A DNA stretch of 64,000 nucleotides from Kribbella solani. GTDB taxonomy: Bacteria; Actinomycetota; Actinomycetes; Propionibacteriales; Kribbellaceae. Shown here piece after piece: positions 33,614 through 45,486 of this stretch (within the stretch, counting starts at the first letter, position 1; each line of letters begins with the position of its first letter). The position numbers were made by a program, and so were the translations under genes. The notes under the pieces were generated by a model. The model was not told where the DNA came from and ran no database searches. It saw only the letters and a program-made list of their open reading frames with translations. Where the stretch lies: NCBI RefSeq assembly GCF_014205295.1, contig NZ_JACHNF010000001.1:248001-312000 (forward strand). Reading direction: 5' to 3'.

Positions 33614-34334
33614 GCGTCGCCACCAGCAGCAGATCGAGAGATTCGTCCAGGTCGCCTGGGCGGATCTCGAAGTCCGTGTACGTCGTGCCGCGCACCAGGT
33701 CGGCCAGCTCGTCATCCCAGTCGGCGTACCCGGTCGCCAACTGTGCATCCACGCACGACCCGTACCGCTCCTCCCACGACGTCAGCCGTACGCCGTGATG
33801 CAGCCCGAGTGTGTACGTGATCTCGAAATGTGGTTCGAGCAGCTCGGCGAACTCGGCGCCGGTGAGTTCGCGGGTGTGGTACCAGTTCCCGCTCGGGAAG
33901 GTCAGCCGATTGGGCGTACTGACCGCGAGCGTCCCGCCCGGCCGGAGGATCCGCGCGCACTCGGATACGAAGCGCGGCTGCTCCCACAGGTGCTCGATCG
34001 TCTGCAAGGACGTGACCATCGTGAACGCGTCGTCGGCGAACGGCGTCTGCACCAGATTGCCCCGGACCGTATTGGTCTGTGGATAAACCCGGCGGACGTG
34101 CCGCAACGTCGTATCTTCATAGTCGAGACCGGTCACGGAGCTCGCCCCCGCCAGGCGCAGCAGCTCCGCGCCGTACCCCTCGCCGCAGCCGGCGTCGAGG
34201 ATCCGGCCGGTTCGTTCGATCGGTAGTTGGGCCGTGATCCAGCGATAGGCAGCCTCGTGGCGCGCGAACCAGTAGTTCTCGTGCCAGATCCCGGGCGCGG
34301 TCCTCTCGCCGGTCAGCGGTAACGTCTCGGTCAC
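33600..34334 (-). CDS. class I SAM-dependent methyltransferase (Rv3030-like)
   Basis: A 244-residue protein beginning VTETLPLTGERTAPGIWHENYWFARHEAAYRW, the characteristic start of Rv3030-type enzymes. Motif I is ILDAGCGEGYGAELL, then VTGLDYEDTTLRHVRRVYP, TSLQTIEHLW and LRPGGTLAVSTPNRLTFP. It is divergent from etfB exactly as Rv3030 is from fixA in M. tuberculosis, which supports orthology. Rv3030 is associated with glucosyl-lipid/methylglucose polysaccharide synthesis, but the accompanying Rv3031/Rv3032 glycosyl genes are absent here. The start is GTG at 34334. Confidence 0.85.
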   Translation of the reverse strand: MTETLPLTGERTAPGIWHENYWFARHEAAYRWITAQLPIERTGRILDAGCGEGYGAELLRLAGASSVTGLDYEDTTLRHVRRVYPQTNTVRGNLVQTPFADDAFTMVTSLQTIEHLWEQPRFVSECARILRPGGTLAVSTPNRLTFPSGNWYHTRELTGAEFAELLEPHFEITYTLGLHHGVRLTSWEERYGSCVDAQLATGYADWDDELADLVRGTTYTDFEIRPGDLDESLDLLLVATPTGG

Positions 34335-34462
34335 CTGAGTCAGCCTAGTCAGACCTACGGTGCCCGGGACTGTGATGGGACTCGCACGCCACTCATGTTT
34401 CTCGCGAGTAACATCCATGCAAGGCTTGGAGCGACCGTTAACCAGAAGGGGTCTCACACGCT

Positions 34463-35245
34463 ATGAAGATCGTCGTCTGCGCGAAGTTCGTGCCGGATGC
34501 TACCGCGGATCGTCGTTTCCGTTCGGAGGACAACACGGTGGATCGTGCTGGTGTTGACGGGTTGTTGTCGGAGTTGGACGAGTATGCCGTCGAGACCGCG
34601 TTGACTGTGAAGGAGGCCGGGGATGCGGAGGTGACGGTGCTCACGGTGGGCCCGGAGCAGGCCGCGGATGCGGTGAAGAAGGGTCTGCAGATGGGCGCGG
34701 ACGCGGGTGTTCATGTGGTGGATGAGGCGATTCATGGGTCGGATGCGGTGGCGACGTCGCTGATTTTGGCGAAGGCGCTGGGCCGGCTTGAGGCTGATCT
34801 GGTGGTGTTCGGGATGGGTTCGACCGATGGCGGGATGGGGGTTGTGCCGGCGATGGTGTCGGAGCGGCTCGGTCTGCCGGCGGTGACGTTGGGTTCGGAG
34901 GTGTCGGTGGACGGGCAGACGGTCCGGATTCGGCGTGATGGTGACACGGCGAGTGACACGGTGGAGGGCACGTTGCCGTTGGTGCTGAGTGTTTCGGATC
35001 AGGCGAACGAGCCGCGGTATCCGTCGTTCAAGGGCATCATGGCGGCGAAGAAGAAGCCGGTCGAGTCGTGGTCGCTGGCCGACCTCGGGCTGACCGCTGA
35101 GCAGGTCGGTGGTTCGGGTGCGTGGACCGAGGTGGTCGAGGTGACCGCCCGTCCGGCCCGCACGGCCGGCACGATCGTCACCGACGAGGATGGCAGTGGT
35201 GCTGCCGAGCTGGTCGGGTTCCTGTCCACGAACAAGTTCCTCTGA
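34463..35245 (+). CDS. etfB: electron transfer flavoprotein beta subunit
   Basis: A 260-residue EtfB/FixA: MKIVVCAKFVPDATADRRF, VDGLLSELDEYAVETALTVKE, HGSDAVATSLILAKAL and the AMP-binding segment VFGMGSTDGGMGVVPAMVSERLGLP. With EtfA it carries electrons from acyl-CoA and related dehydrogenases to the quinone pool. Codons in the first two-thirds favour TTG, GTG and GAT, unlike etfA and other neighbours, where CTG, GTC and GAC dominate. etfA follows after 25 bases. Confidence 0.96.
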   Translation: MKIVVCAKFVPDATADRRFRSEDNTVDRAGVDGLLSELDEYAVETALTVKEAGDAEVTVLTVGPEQAADAVKKGLQMGADAGVHVVDEAIHGSDAVATSLILAKALGRLEADLVVFGMGSTDGGMGVVPAMVSERLGLPAVTLGSEVSVDGQTVRIRRDGDTASDTVEGTLPLVLSVSDQANEPRYPSFKGIMAAKKKPVESWSLADLGLTAEQVGGSGAWTEVVEVTARPARTAGTIVTDEDGSGAAELVGFLSTNKFL

Positions 35246-35270
35246 GACCTGAGAAGGGACAGCTGAAGTT

Positions 35271-36299
35271 ATGTCTGGGATGTCGAAGGTTCTGGTTCTG
35301 GTTGACCACTCCGCGGGTGTGGTCCGTAAGACGACCGCCGAGCTCCTCACCATCGCCCGCCGGCTCGGCGACCCGGTCGCCGTGTTCATCAGCGACAGCG
35401 CCGCCGACAGCGCCACGCAGGTGCAGGGGGCGCTGCCGGTGTTGGGGCAGTACGGCGCGACCAAGGTGATCGCGCTGACCAACCCCGACCTCACGCAGTA
35501 CCTGGTGGCTCCGAAGGCCGAGGCGTTGCAGCAGGTCGCGGCCAAGGTCGAACCGGCCGCGATCCTGATCTCCTCCAACGCCGAGGGCAAAGAGATCGCG
35601 GCCCGGCTCGCGATCAAGCTGGACTCGGGCCTGATCACCGACGCCGTCGACGTCCAACCAGCCGACGCCGGTGACGCTAGTGGTGCTGGTGCTGGTGCTG
35701 GTGGTGCTGGTGGTGCGGTGGCGACGCAGTCGGTGTTCGCGGGGAACTTCACCGTCCGGTCGAAGGTCACCCACGGCACCGCGATCATCACCGTCAAACC
35801 CAACGCCGCGACCCCGGAAGCCGCCGAGACGTCACCGGAGGTGGAGGAGTTCGACGTGACGATCTCCGACACCGCGAAGACCGCGCGGATCACCGACTCC
35901 AAACCACGCGAGGCCACCGGCCGGCCCGAACTGACCGAGGCCGCGATCATCGTGTCCGGCGGCCGCGGCACCGGTGGTGACTTCGCCCCGATCGAGGCCT
36001 TCGCGGACTCGCTCGGCGCCGCGGTCGGCGCCTCCCGCGCCGCCGTCGACTCCGGCTGGTACCCGCACGCCTACCAAGTCGGCCAAACCGGCAAAACCGT
36101 ATCACCGCAGCTGTACGTCGCGGCCGGTATCTCCGGCGCGATCCAGCACCGCGCCGGCATGCAAACCTCCAAAACCATCATCGCGGTCAACAAAGACCCC
36201 GAAGCCCCCATCTTCGAACTCGTCGACTTCGGCGTCGTCGGCGACCTCCACAAAGTCCTCCCCACCGCCACCGAAGAAGTCACCAAACGCAAGTCCTAA
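35271..36299 (+). CDS. etfA: electron transfer flavoprotein alpha subunit
   Basis: A 342-residue EtfA/FixB. The N-terminal domain ([24 protein letters not shown]) and C-terminal FAD domain are complete: [72 protein letters not shown] Gly/Ala insert ([13 protein letters not shown]) of about 15 residues sits in the inter-domain region. A second in-frame ATG at 35280 is an alternative start. EtfA binds FAD and pairs with the upstream EtfB. Confidence 0.96.
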   Translation: MSGMSKVLVLVDHSAGVVRKTTAELLTIARRLGDPVAVFISDSAADSATQVQGALPVLGQYGATKVIALTNPDLTQYLVAPKAEALQQVAAKVEPAAILISSNAEGKEIAARLAIKLDSGLITDAVDVQPADAGDASGAGAGAGGAGGAVATQSVFAGNFTVRSKVTHGTAIITVKPNAATPEAAETSPEVEEFDVTISDTAKTARITDSKPREATGRPELTEAAIIVSGGRGTGGDFAPIEAFADSLGAAVGASRAAVDSGWYPHAYQVGQTGKTVSPQLYVAAGISGAIQHRAGMQTSKTIIAVNKDPEAPIFELVDFGVVGDLHKVLPTATEEVTKRKS

Positions 36300-36348
36300 C
36301 CCAGCCAACCGGACCCGGCAATCCACGCCGGCCGCGTAGTTCCCACCC

Positions 36349-36385
36349 GGCAGCCCGACCCGATCCACGATCGGGCCGGGCTGCC
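36349..36385 (+). terminator. intrinsic terminator after etfBA
   Basis: A 16-bp stem with one mismatch (36349-36364 with 36370-36385) followed by TTT, 50 bases past etfA. Confidence 0.85.
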
Positions 36386-36459
36386 TTTCCACCTCCCAGT
36401 GCGCGCGACACTCGGCTCAGTGCGCGTGCCGCTCGGCGGTGGGTGAGGTGGGCACTAGC

Positions 36460-37320
36460 ATGCGGTGGGTGCGGATTTGGGTGAGTGGGGCGCGGGGGAA
36501 GTTGGGGGCGGAGGTGTGCCGGCAGCTGGTGGCTGCCGGGCATCAGGTGGTCGAGGCGGACCGCATCGGGCCCGACCCGGTCGACCTGATGGACCGTGAA
36601 GCGGTCGCCCGCTCGATGGCCGGATCAGCAGCTGAGTCGACCACTGGGGCGATGGCTGAGCCTGCTGTGGATGCAGTTGTGCATTGTGCGGGGGTTGCCA
36701 GTCCGGAGGGCATCGAGCCGGTTGAGTTGTTCGAGGCGAATGGGATCAGTACGTTCAACGCGCTTGAGGAAGCGTGGAAGCTGGGTGTGCGGACGGTGGT
36801 GCTCGCGTCCAGTGGTTCGATCTACGGGACCGCGTGGTCGCCCGAGGAGATCGGTACGCCGTCGGTGCCGGTCGACGAGGACACTGAGCTGCGGTACGTC
36901 GACCCGTACGCGCTGACCAAGGATGTGCTCGAACGGATGGGCCAGATGTACGCGCGTCGTGGCGTGCAGGTCACCGCGTTGCGCTTCCACTGGATTCTCA
37001 CGCCGGCCGAAGTCCGTGAGTACATCGCCGACGCGCCGCCGGAGGAGAACCGCCGCAACCTCTGGGGGTACGTCGACCTCGCCGAGGCAGCCCGGGCGTG
37101 TGTGCTGTCGCTCCAGCCGCGTACCCACGCCCGCTACGCCGCGCTCCTGATCGCCGCCGAGGACACCGGCCGCCACGAGCCGACCCTCGAACTCCTGGCC
37201 CGCCACGCACCCGAAACCCAACTCCGCACCGATCTCCCCGCCCACGCCTCCCTCTACAACTGCACCCAAGCCGCCAAAACCATCACCTGGACCCACCACT
37301 CCACCTGGCGCCACCCCTAA
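36460..37320 (+). CDS. NAD-dependent epimerase/dehydratase (extended SDR)
   Basis: A 286-residue extended short-chain dehydrogenase. The Rossmann motif is altered to VSGARGKLGAEVCRQLVAAGHQV. The active site has Ser in LASSGSIYG and the YALTK (Tyr-x-x-x-Lys) in VDPYALTKDVLERM. The start is ATG at 36460, preceded by GGTGAGGTGG. Sugar-nucleotide epimerase or dehydratase activity is likely, but the C-terminal substrate domain gives no specificity. It stands alone between two terminators. Confidence 0.85.
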   Translation: MRWVRIWVSGARGKLGAEVCRQLVAAGHQVVEADRIGPDPVDLMDREAVARSMAGSAAESTTGAMAEPAVDAVVHCAGVASPEGIEPVELFEANGISTFNALEEAWKLGVRTVVLASSGSIYGTAWSPEEIGTPSVPVDEDTELRYVDPYALTKDVLERMGQMYARRGVQVTALRFHWILTPAEVREYIADAPPEENRRNLWGYVDLAEAARACVLSLQPRTHARYAALLIAAEDTGRHEPTLELLARHAPETQLRTDLPAHASLYNCTQAAKTITWTHHSTWRHP

Positions 37321-37336
37321 CGCCCATCCCACTGCG

Positions 37337-37379
37337 GCTGGCGGGTTGTTTCACCACTGGCGTGTTGCAACCTGCCAGC
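37337..37379. terminator. hairpin between convergent genes
   Basis: A 12-bp stem with one mismatch (37337-37348 with 37368-37379), a 19-base loop, between the epimerase and the PNPOx-like gene. Confidence 0.55.
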
Positions 37380-37393
37380 GATCACATAACCCG

Positions 37394-37876
37394 TCAGCCG
37401 CGGGGCCAGACTGGGTGGCGGGAGTCGGTGCCGGTGCCGTAGTCGGGGTCGCTGCCGCGGACCATCAGCCAGTGTTCGGTGGGCTTGGCCTGGTACAGGC
37501 GGAGTTCTGACGCGCCGGACAGTTCGGCCGCCGTATACGAGCGCAGTTCCGGGAAGCGTGCCGCGAAGACCGAGGCGCATCGCTCCAGTTCGTCCGCCGG
37601 TACTTCGGTCGCGTACGCCCTGAAGTAGACGGCTGATCCGCCGCCGATCGGCACGCTGGAGTCGAAGATCGCGATGCTGACGTCAGGCCGCGCGGTCAGG
37701 TTGCGTGAGTGGGCGGCGTCCGGCGACGACGCCCAGTAGAACGCGTCGTGCCCGTCGGGGGTGAAGTACACCGGTGTCACCCACGGGAGGCCGGCCGCGT
37801 CGACCGTACCGAGGGTGAGGTACTTGTTGGCTTCGATGACTGCCGCGGCGCGCTGGTCGAGGATTTCCTGTGTCAT
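37394..37876 (-). CDS. pyridoxamine 5'-phosphate oxidase-family (FMN/F420-type split barrel) protein
   Basis: A 160-residue split-barrel flavin-binding protein: EANKYLTLGTVDAAGLPWVTPVYFTPDG, FYWASSPDAAHSRNLTARPDVSIAIFDSS and AVYFRAYATEVPADEL. The size suits PNPOx-like general reductases rather than true PdxH. The ATG at 37876 is preferred over an upstream frame to 38056, which would run into the divergent cysteine desulfurase. Substrate and choice of FMN or F420 are unknown. Confidence 0.82.
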   Translation of the reverse strand: MTQEILDQRAAAVIEANKYLTLGTVDAAGLPWVTPVYFTPDGHDAFYWASSPDAAHSRNLTARPDVSIAIFDSSVPIGGGSAVYFRAYATEVPADELERCASVFAARFPELRSYTAAELSGASELRLYQAKPTEHWLMVRGSDPDYGTGTDSRHPVWPRG

Positions 37877-37933
37877 CCGCCCAGCATCCCCGACTGCGGG
37901 AACATCCGGGCCGGACATACCCTTGAAACCGTT

Positions 37934-39136
37934 ATGACTTCCTCTGACCGTCGCCCGGTGTACCTGGACCATGCCGCGACGACGCCGATGCTCCCGGCCG
38001 CGATCGAGGCGATGACTCGTCACCTCGGCCGGACCGGCAACGCGTCGTCCCTGCACGGTTCCGGCCGGGCGGCCCGGCGGACCGTCGAGGAAGCACGCGA
38101 GTCGATCGCCGCGGCGCTGGGGGCGCAGCCGAGCGAGGTCGTGTTCACCTCCGGGGGTACGGAGGCGGACAACCTAGCGCTGAAGGGCCTGTGGTGGTCC
38201 CGGCTGGCCGAGGACCCGCGCCGCCGCCGGATTCTGCTCAGCGGCATCGAGCACCACGCGGTCCTGGACCCGGCGGTCTGGCTGGCGGGGCATGAGCAGG
38301 CCGAGCTGGAGTGGCTTCCGGTCGACGAGCTCGGGCGCGTACGTCCGGACGACGTCCGCCGGGCGATCGAGAGCGACCCGGAGAGCGTGTCATTCGTCAC
38401 ACTCATGATGGCGAACAACGAGGTAGGTACGCTCCAGCCGGTCCGCGAGGTGGCTGCGATCGCGGCCGAGTACGCGATCCCTGTGCACACCGACGCGGTC
38501 CAGGCGGTCGGGCAGGTGCCGGTGGACTTCGGTGCGCTCGGGGTGGACGCGATGACGGTGTCGGCGCACAAGGTCGGCGGCCCGTACGGCATCGGCGCGC
38601 TGGTCGTCCACAAGGAGACGAAGCTGACGCCGATCCTGCACGGCGGGGGACAGGAGCGCGACGTCCGCTCCGGCACTCTGGACGCACCGGCGACGGCTGG
38701 GTTCGCTGTGGCCGTGGAGCATGCGGTGAAGCATCAGGAGGACGAGGGGCGCCGGCTGGCCGAGCTGCGGGACAGCCTGATCAGCGGCATCATCAGTACG
38801 GTCCCAGGCGCCAAGCTGTCGGGCGATCCGGTCGGGCGCTTGCCTGGTAACGCACACTTGTCCTTCAGCGGCTGTGAGGGCGACTCACTGCTGCTGTTGC
38901 TTGACGCACGGTGCATCGAGGTCTCGACCGGGTCAGCGTGCAACGCGGGAGTCGCCGAGCCGAGCCATGTCCTGCTGGCGATGGGCTACGACGACCAGCG
39001 GGCGCGTGGCTCGTTGCGGTTCAGCCTCGGGCACACGAGTACGCGCGCGGACATCGACGCCGTACTGGACAGCATCGGATCGGTAGTGGAGCGGGCGAAG
39101 TCCGCCGGTTTGCAGAACGTAGGAAGGAACAGCTGA
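37934..39136 (+). CDS. cysteine desulfurase (IscS/NifS type)
   Basis: A 400-residue class V aminotransferase-fold enzyme that supplies sulfur from cysteine. Motifs are [32 protein letters not shown], the PLP Lys213 in [15 protein letters not shown], the His in [10 protein letters not shown] and the sulfur-carrying Cys336 in [11 protein letters not shown]. The ATG at 37934 matches the family N-terminus. It overlaps mnmA (TGATG), so it most likely feeds 2-thiouridine formation in tRNA, as the iscS-trmU pair does in mycobacteria. Confidence 0.95.
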   Translation: MTSSDRRPVYLDHAATTPMLPAAIEAMTRHLGRTGNASSLHGSGRAARRTVEEARESIAAALGAQPSEVVFTSGGTEADNLALKGLWWSRLAEDPRRRRILLSGIEHHAVLDPAVWLAGHEQAELEWLPVDELGRVRPDDVRRAIESDPESVSFVTLMMANNEVGTLQPVREVAAIAAEYAIPVHTDAVQAVGQVPVDFGALGVDAMTVSAHKVGGPYGIGALVVHKETKLTPILHGGGQERDVRSGTLDAPATAGFAVAVEHAVKHQEDEGRRLAELRDSLISGIISTVPGAKLSGDPVGRLPGNAHLSFSGCEGDSLLLLLDARCIEVSTGSACNAGVAEPSHVLLAMGYDDQRARGSLRFSLGHTSTRADIDAVLDSIGSVVERAKSAGLQNVGRNS

Positions 39137-40227
39137 TGCGGGTACTCGCAGCCATGTCCGGTGGAGTGGACTCTGCCGTGGCGGCCGCGCGGATGGCCGA
39201 GGCCGGGCACGACGTGACCGGAGTGCACCTGGCACTCAGCCGGAACCCGCAGTCGTACCGTAGCGGCGCACGTGGCTGCTGCACGATCGAGGACTCCCGG
39301 GACGCGCGCCGGGCGGCGGACGTGATCGGCATCCCGTTCTACATCTGGGACCTGGCCGAGCGGTTCCACGCCGATGTGGTCGAGGACTTCGTCAGCGAGT
39401 ACGCGGCCGGGCGTACGCCGAACCCGTGTCTGCGCTGCAACGAGAAGGTCAAGTTCAGTGCCGTACTGGAGCGGGCGCTGGCGCTCGGTTTCGACGCGGT
39501 CGCGACCGGGCACTACGCGCGCATCGTGGACACCCCGTCAGGTACGCGTGAGTTGCACCGGGCGGTGGACCCGGCGAAGGACCAGTCGTACGTACTCGGG
39601 GTGCTGACGCAGGAGCAGCTGGCGCACGCCTACTTCCCGCTCGGCGACACGGTGAAGACGGAGATCCGGGCGGAGGCCGAGCGGCGCGGGCTGTCGGTGG
39701 CTGCCAAGCCGGACAGTCACGACATCTGCTTCATTGCCGACGGCAACACGCCGGGGTTCCTCAGCGAGCAGCTGGGCGAGGCGCCGGGTGACATCGTCGA
39801 CGCGCAGGGCAACAAGCTCGGTGAGCACCAGGGCACGCATGGGTTCACCATTGGGCAGCGGAAGGGCCTGCGGATCGGTACGCCGGCTGCGGATGGCAAG
39901 CCGCGGTTCGTGCTGGACATCAGCCCGGTGGATCGTACGGTGACGGTCGGTTCGCGTGCTGAGCTTGCAGTGGAGCGGTTGACCGCGTCGAAGCCGCGCT
40001 GGTGCGGTCCGGCGCCGACAGGCCGGCTGGACGCCAAGGCGCAGCTGCGTGCGCACGGTGATGAAGTGTCGGTGGCTGCTTGGCTGGATGGCGATCTGGT
40101 GCAGGTGGAGTTTACGGAGCCGACGTCGGCGGTCGCGCCCGGGCAGGCGGTCGTGCTGTACGACGGCACGCGTGTGGTGGGCTCCGCCACGATTGACTCG
40201 GTTCAGCGCGTTACTGCTGCCGTATGA
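39136..40227 (+). CDS. mnmA: tRNA-specific 2-thiouridylase MnmA
   Basis: A 363-residue enzyme that thiolates U34 of tRNA-Lys, -Glu and -Gln. The PP-loop SGGVDS at 8-13 is intact. The catalytic Cys98 ([12 protein letters not shown]) and the second Cys198 (HDICFIADG) are both present. GHYARI and [15 protein letters not shown] complete the family pattern. GGAAGGAAC precedes the ATG, which overlaps the desulfurase stop. The stop overlaps the next gene by four bases (ATGA). Confidence 0.97.
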   Translation: MRVLAAMSGGVDSAVAAARMAEAGHDVTGVHLALSRNPQSYRSGARGCCTIEDSRDARRAADVIGIPFYIWDLAERFHADVVEDFVSEYAAGRTPNPCLRCNEKVKFSAVLERALALGFDAVATGHYARIVDTPSGTRELHRAVDPAKDQSYVLGVLTQEQLAHAYFPLGDTVKTEIRAEAERRGLSVAAKPDSHDICFIADGNTPGFLSEQLGEAPGDIVDAQGNKLGEHQGTHGFTIGQRKGLRIGTPAADGKPRFVLDISPVDRTVTVGSRAELAVERLTASKPRWCGPAPTGRLDAKAQLRAHGDEVSVAAWLDGDLVQVEFTEPTSAVAPGQAVVLYDGTRVVGSATIDSVQRVTAAV

Positions 40228-41201
40228 CGACCACTGGTCTTGGGTCCGTTCCTGGCGATGACATCCGGGAGTGGATGCGCGCCGTACTCGAGTTGGTGGA
40301 CATCCCCTTCCTCCCGGAGCTGCCGGCGCGCCCGTACGGGGACATGCTGAGTCGGAGCGTTGCTGTGCTCACTGAGCTGGCGGCTGACCTGCAGCCGGTT
40401 GGGTGGCGGCTGACCGGTGGTGGTGATGCACGGGCGAGTCTGGACCAGCGGCGGGCTCGGGCGTTGCTCAAGGAAGACCTGGATGTACTGGAGGAGTACT
40501 GCGACGGGTACGAGGGGCCGCTGAAGGTACAGGTCGCTGGTCCGTGGACGCTGGCTGCGACGGTGGAGCGGCCGCGTGGCGACAAGGTGCTGGCTGATCA
40601 CGGTGCGCGGCGTGACCTGGCGCAGGCGTTGGCGGCTGGGGTGGAAGAGCATCTGGCTGAGGTACGCAAGCGCGTACCGGGTGCTGAGGTGCTGTTGCAG
40701 GTGGATGAGCCTGCACTGCCCGCTGTACTTGCTGGTGCGGTGCCGACTGCATCTGGGTGGAGTAAGCATCGGTCCGTTGATGGGCCTGGTGCGGTGGAGC
40801 TGTTGAGTCTGTTGACGTCTGCTGCGCCTACTGTCGTGCACTGCTGTGCTGCTCGGCCGCCGATCGAGGTGTTCACCAAGGCTGGTGCCGGTGGGGTTGC
40901 AGTGGATGTTTCGTTGCTCAACAACGCGGCGTGGGATCAGATAGCTGTTGCTGTTGAGGCTGGGACGACGGTCTATGCCGGGCTGGTTGCTACGACTGGT
41001 GCGGTGCCTGACAAAGAACAGGCGGCTCGGCCACTCATTCAGCGTTGGCGGGAGCTCGGGCTGGACCCTGAGCTGATGAAACAGGTAGTAATCACCCCCG
41101 CCTGCGGCCTGGCCGCCGCTCCGTCACCCCGCGATGCCAGAACCCGCCTGAACCTCCTCCGCGCCGTCGCGGACGTCATCGGCGACGCCGCCGAAGCCTG
41201 A
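40224..41201 (+). CDS. core MetE-like (vitamin B12-independent methionine synthase C-terminal domain) protein
   Basis: A 325-residue stand-alone homolog of the catalytic half of MetE. Segments are [46 protein letters not shown] (zinc His and Cys), VAVDVSLLN (Asp where MetE has the ligand Glu) and [10 protein letters not shown] (zinc Cys). The N-terminal folate/homocysteine half of MetE is absent. It overlaps mnmA by four bases. A homolog (Rv3015c) sits between trmU and ligA in M. tuberculosis, so the context is conserved. The methyl donor and acceptor are unknown. Confidence 0.88.
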   Translation: MTTTGLGSVPGDDIREWMRAVLELVDIPFLPELPARPYGDMLSRSVAVLTELAADLQPVGWRLTGGGDARASLDQRRARALLKEDLDVLEEYCDGYEGPLKVQVAGPWTLAATVERPRGDKVLADHGARRDLAQALAAGVEEHLAEVRKRVPGAEVLLQVDEPALPAVLAGAVPTASGWSKHRSVDGPGAVELLSLLTSAAPTVVHCCAARPPIEVFTKAGAGGVAVDVSLLNNAAWDQIAVAVEAGTTVYAGLVATTGAVPDKEQAARPLIQRWRELGLDPELMKQVVITPACGLAAAPSPRDARTRLNLLRAVADVIGDAAEA

Positions 41202-41229
41202 ACCGCGCACGAGCGGCACCCGCCACTCC

Positions 41230-41246
41230 CGCCGCCGTAGGCGGCG
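41230..41246 (+). terminator. short hairpin after the MetE-like gene
   Basis: A 7-bp perfect stem (CGCCGCC/GGCGGCG) with loop GTA, followed by TTCTGTTC. Confidence 0.55.
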
Positions 41247-41281
41247 TTCTGTTCGTCGGAAATGTCGGTGGGCGGCGGTAA

Positions 41282-43399
<2,118 letters not shown>

Positions 43400-43501
43400 C
43401 GAATTCGGGGCCGACTTGGGGCTGGACGGATCCGGCGGCAACCCTGAGCCGTCGGACTGTTAACTTTTGCACGTCGAGACGTGGGTCAGAAGGAGCAAGC
43501 T

Positions 43502-45205
43502 ATGACGACGCCGCCGCAGGGACCATGGGGTCCTGGGCAGCCGGGGGGCCAGCCAGGCGGGCAGCACGGGGGACAGGGCGGCCAGCCGCCCCAAGGCGGT
43601 GGACAATCGCCTGAAGCCGGTAGCCAGTCACCGCAAGCCGGTGGGCAGCCCCCTCAGGGTGGGCAGCCCCCTCAGGGTGGGCAGTCACCGCAGGGCGGGC
43701 ACTCACCCCAGGGCGGCGGGCAGCCGGCTCAGGGCGGGCAGCCGCCTCACGGTGGTGGGCAGCCGCAGCAGGGTGGGCAGGCGCCGCAGCAGGGTGGGTG
43801 GCAGCAGCCGCCGGCTCAGGGTGGGTGGGGACAGCCGCCGCAGCAGGGGCAGCCTCAGCACGGGCAGCCGTCGCATGGGCAGCCGCAGCAGCAGGGCGGT
43901 TGGGGGCAGCCGTCGCCTACCCAGGACCAGCCGAGCCAGCAGGGCTACCAGCCCGGTCAGTCCGGCCAGCCGGGTCAGCATGGCCAGCCTGGTCAGCAGC
44001 AGCCCGGTCAGCAGGGTGGGCAGCAGGGTGGTTGGGGGCAGCCGCCGCAGGGTGGTGCGTACCAGCAGCAGGGCTGGGGTCAGCGTCAGCAGCAGAGCGG
44101 TTGGCATCAGCAGCAGGGTCAGCCCAGCCAGCAGCCTTGGCAGCAGGCCGGCCTCGGCGGTCCAGGCGGTCCGGGCGGCTCCAAGGGCCCCGGCGGCATC
44201 CCCAAGGACAAGCTCCCGCTGGTGATCGGCGGTGGCGTCGCGGGCATCGTGGTGATCGCACTCCTGGTCTTCCTCGGCATCCGCGCGTTCGGCGGTGACG
44301 ACACCCCGACCTCCGGGCCGAGCACCACCACGACCGCTCAGCCGACGGACGGCCCGTCCAGCAGTGGCGGCGGTCAGAACGGCGAGCTCGGCAACGCGAC
44401 CGGTCAGGCCAAGACCGCGACCGAGAAGCTGCAGAGCAACGGCTTCGGCTGTAGTGACCTGTTCAACACGAGTCAGGGCGCGCACCGCGGCTGTTTCAAG
44501 TACGACAACAGCACGAAGGCCGAGGCGGTCTTCCAGTTCCAGTCCGACGGCACCATTCTCGCGATCCGGTTCGAGTCGCAGAACGCCGACAACATCAACA
44601 ACGCCCAGGTCGTCTTCGACCAGATCCTGCAGGCGGTCGGCAACGACACGTTCGGCGGGGATCAGGTGAAGAAGGTCCAGGACGCGGTGAAGTCCGGCCA
44701 GAAGTCGGAGAAGGTCGGCAGTACCTGGGGCGAGTTCGAGCTCCGGAACGACGGCGACACGGTCCGGCTGTCGGGGGCGAAGTCCGGTGAGGACTCGCTG
44801 GACATCCCGCCGAAGCAGTTCGACACCCAGAAGCCGCAGCTGGTCGCGGCCCTGAAGGGCAAGGGGTACGTCTGTACGAGCTCCTGCACCAAGGAGACGG
44901 GCGACTCGAACTACCAGCGGGTGTACTTCTACGCCAGCGACGGCCAGGGCATCAAGGTGCTGCAGATGAGCGCGTCGGGTAGCCCGGGTGACGTGAAGCG
45001 GGCGATGCCGACGGTGATGAACGACGCGTTCGGGGCGCTCAAGGGCGGTGACGTCGCGGCGCTGAAGTCGTACATCCAGGCGCACGGTGACGGGAAGTCG
45101 TACGCTTCTTACGTGGCCGGCTGGCGGGTCGAGATCCGCGGCAACAACTCGGACAGCTACTCGTCGCAGCAGATCGAGATCACGTACGAGTCGTTCTACG
45201 TCTGA
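43502..45205 (+). CDS. Gln/Gly/Pro-rich membrane protein with duplicated extracellular domain
   Basis: A 567-residue protein of unknown function. Residues 1-235 are a GQPPQG-type repeat tract rich in Gln, Gly and Pro. A single transmembrane helix follows (LVIGGGVAGIVVIALLVFLGI), then a Ser/Thr linker and two related extracellular repeats. Each has Cys..Cys, a strand series and a VFDQIL/VMNDAF helix followed by ...GKSYASYVAGWRVEIRGN or GSTWGEFELRND. The ATG at 43502 has GGAG 13 bases upstream. Probably N-in/C-out; a surface ligand-binding role is conjecture. It overlaps nothing and precedes a small membrane protein gene. Confidence 0.8.
   Translation: MTTPPQGPWGPGQPGGQPGGQHGGQGGQPPQGGGQSPEAGSQSPQAGGQPPQGGQPPQGGQSPQGGHSPQGGGQPAQGGQPPHGGGQPQQGGQAPQQGGWQQPPAQGGWGQPPQQGQPQHGQPSHGQPQQQGGWGQPSPTQDQPSQQGYQPGQSGQPGQHGQPGQQQPGQQGGQQGGWGQPPQGGAYQQQGWGQRQQQSGWHQQQGQPSQQPWQQAGLGGPGGPGGSKGPGGIPKDKLPLVIGGGVAGIVVIALLVFLGIRAFGGDDTPTSGPSTTTTAQPTDGPSSSGGGQNGELGNATGQAKTATEKLQSNGFGCSDLFNTSQGAHRGCFKYDNSTKAEAVFQFQSDGTILAIRFESQNADNINNAQVVFDQILQAVGNDTFGGDQVKKVQDAVKSGQKSEKVGSTWGEFELRNDGDTVRLSGAKSGEDSLDIPPKQFDTQKPQLVAALKGKGYVCTSSCTKETGDSNYQRVYFYASDGQGIKVLQMSASGSPGDVKRAMPTVMNDAFGALKGGDVAALKSYIQAHGDGKSYASYVAGWRVEIRGNNSDSYSSQQIEITYESFYV
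43641..43712. repeat. four 18-bp tandem repeats within coding sequence
   Basis: Units start at 43641, 43659, 43677 and 43695; the first two are identical and the others diverged. Each encodes a GGQPPQ-type hexapeptide. Looser GGGCAGCC repetition continues to about 44150. Confidence 0.85.
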
Positions 45206-45246
45206 CCGGTACGGTGACAGGTACGGGCGCAGGGACGGAGGACCGG

Positions 45247-45471
45247 ATGAAGTTCCCCCGGGAGAAGCGGGAGCAGCGGACGGTGGTGACGCCACCGCCC
45301 GAGGCGGTCCAGCGCGTCGACGGTGGTGGGGCCTGGGGCCCCACCCAGTTCGACCTCCCGGATCAGAACGGCAGCAACAGCCAGGCGATCCTGATCGTCG
45401 TGCTGGTCGGCGTCGTGGTGCTGCTGATCATCGCCGCGCTGTGGGCGTTCGCCTACTTCCAGTTCACCTGA
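45247..45471 (+). CDS. small single-pass membrane protein
   Basis: A 74-residue protein: a hydrophilic, proline-containing N-terminal half (MKFPREKREQRTVVTPPPEAV...GPTQFDLPDQ) and a C-terminal helix (AILIVVLVGVVVLLIIAALWAFAYF). The ATG at 45247 follows GGAGGA. An upstream GTG at 45214 is less likely. It lies 41 bases after the Q/G/P-rich membrane protein, possibly in the same transcript. No family recognised. Confidence 0.7.
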   Translation: MKFPREKREQRTVVTPPPEAVQRVDGGGAWGPTQFDLPDQNGSNSQAILIVVLVGVVVLLIIAALWAFAYFQFT

Positions 45472-45486
45472 TCACGAACAGCCAAG

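Noticed and set aside
43641-44150. possible CRISPR or satellite array
   Set aside because: The repeats are in frame and encode a GGQPPQ-type protein tract.
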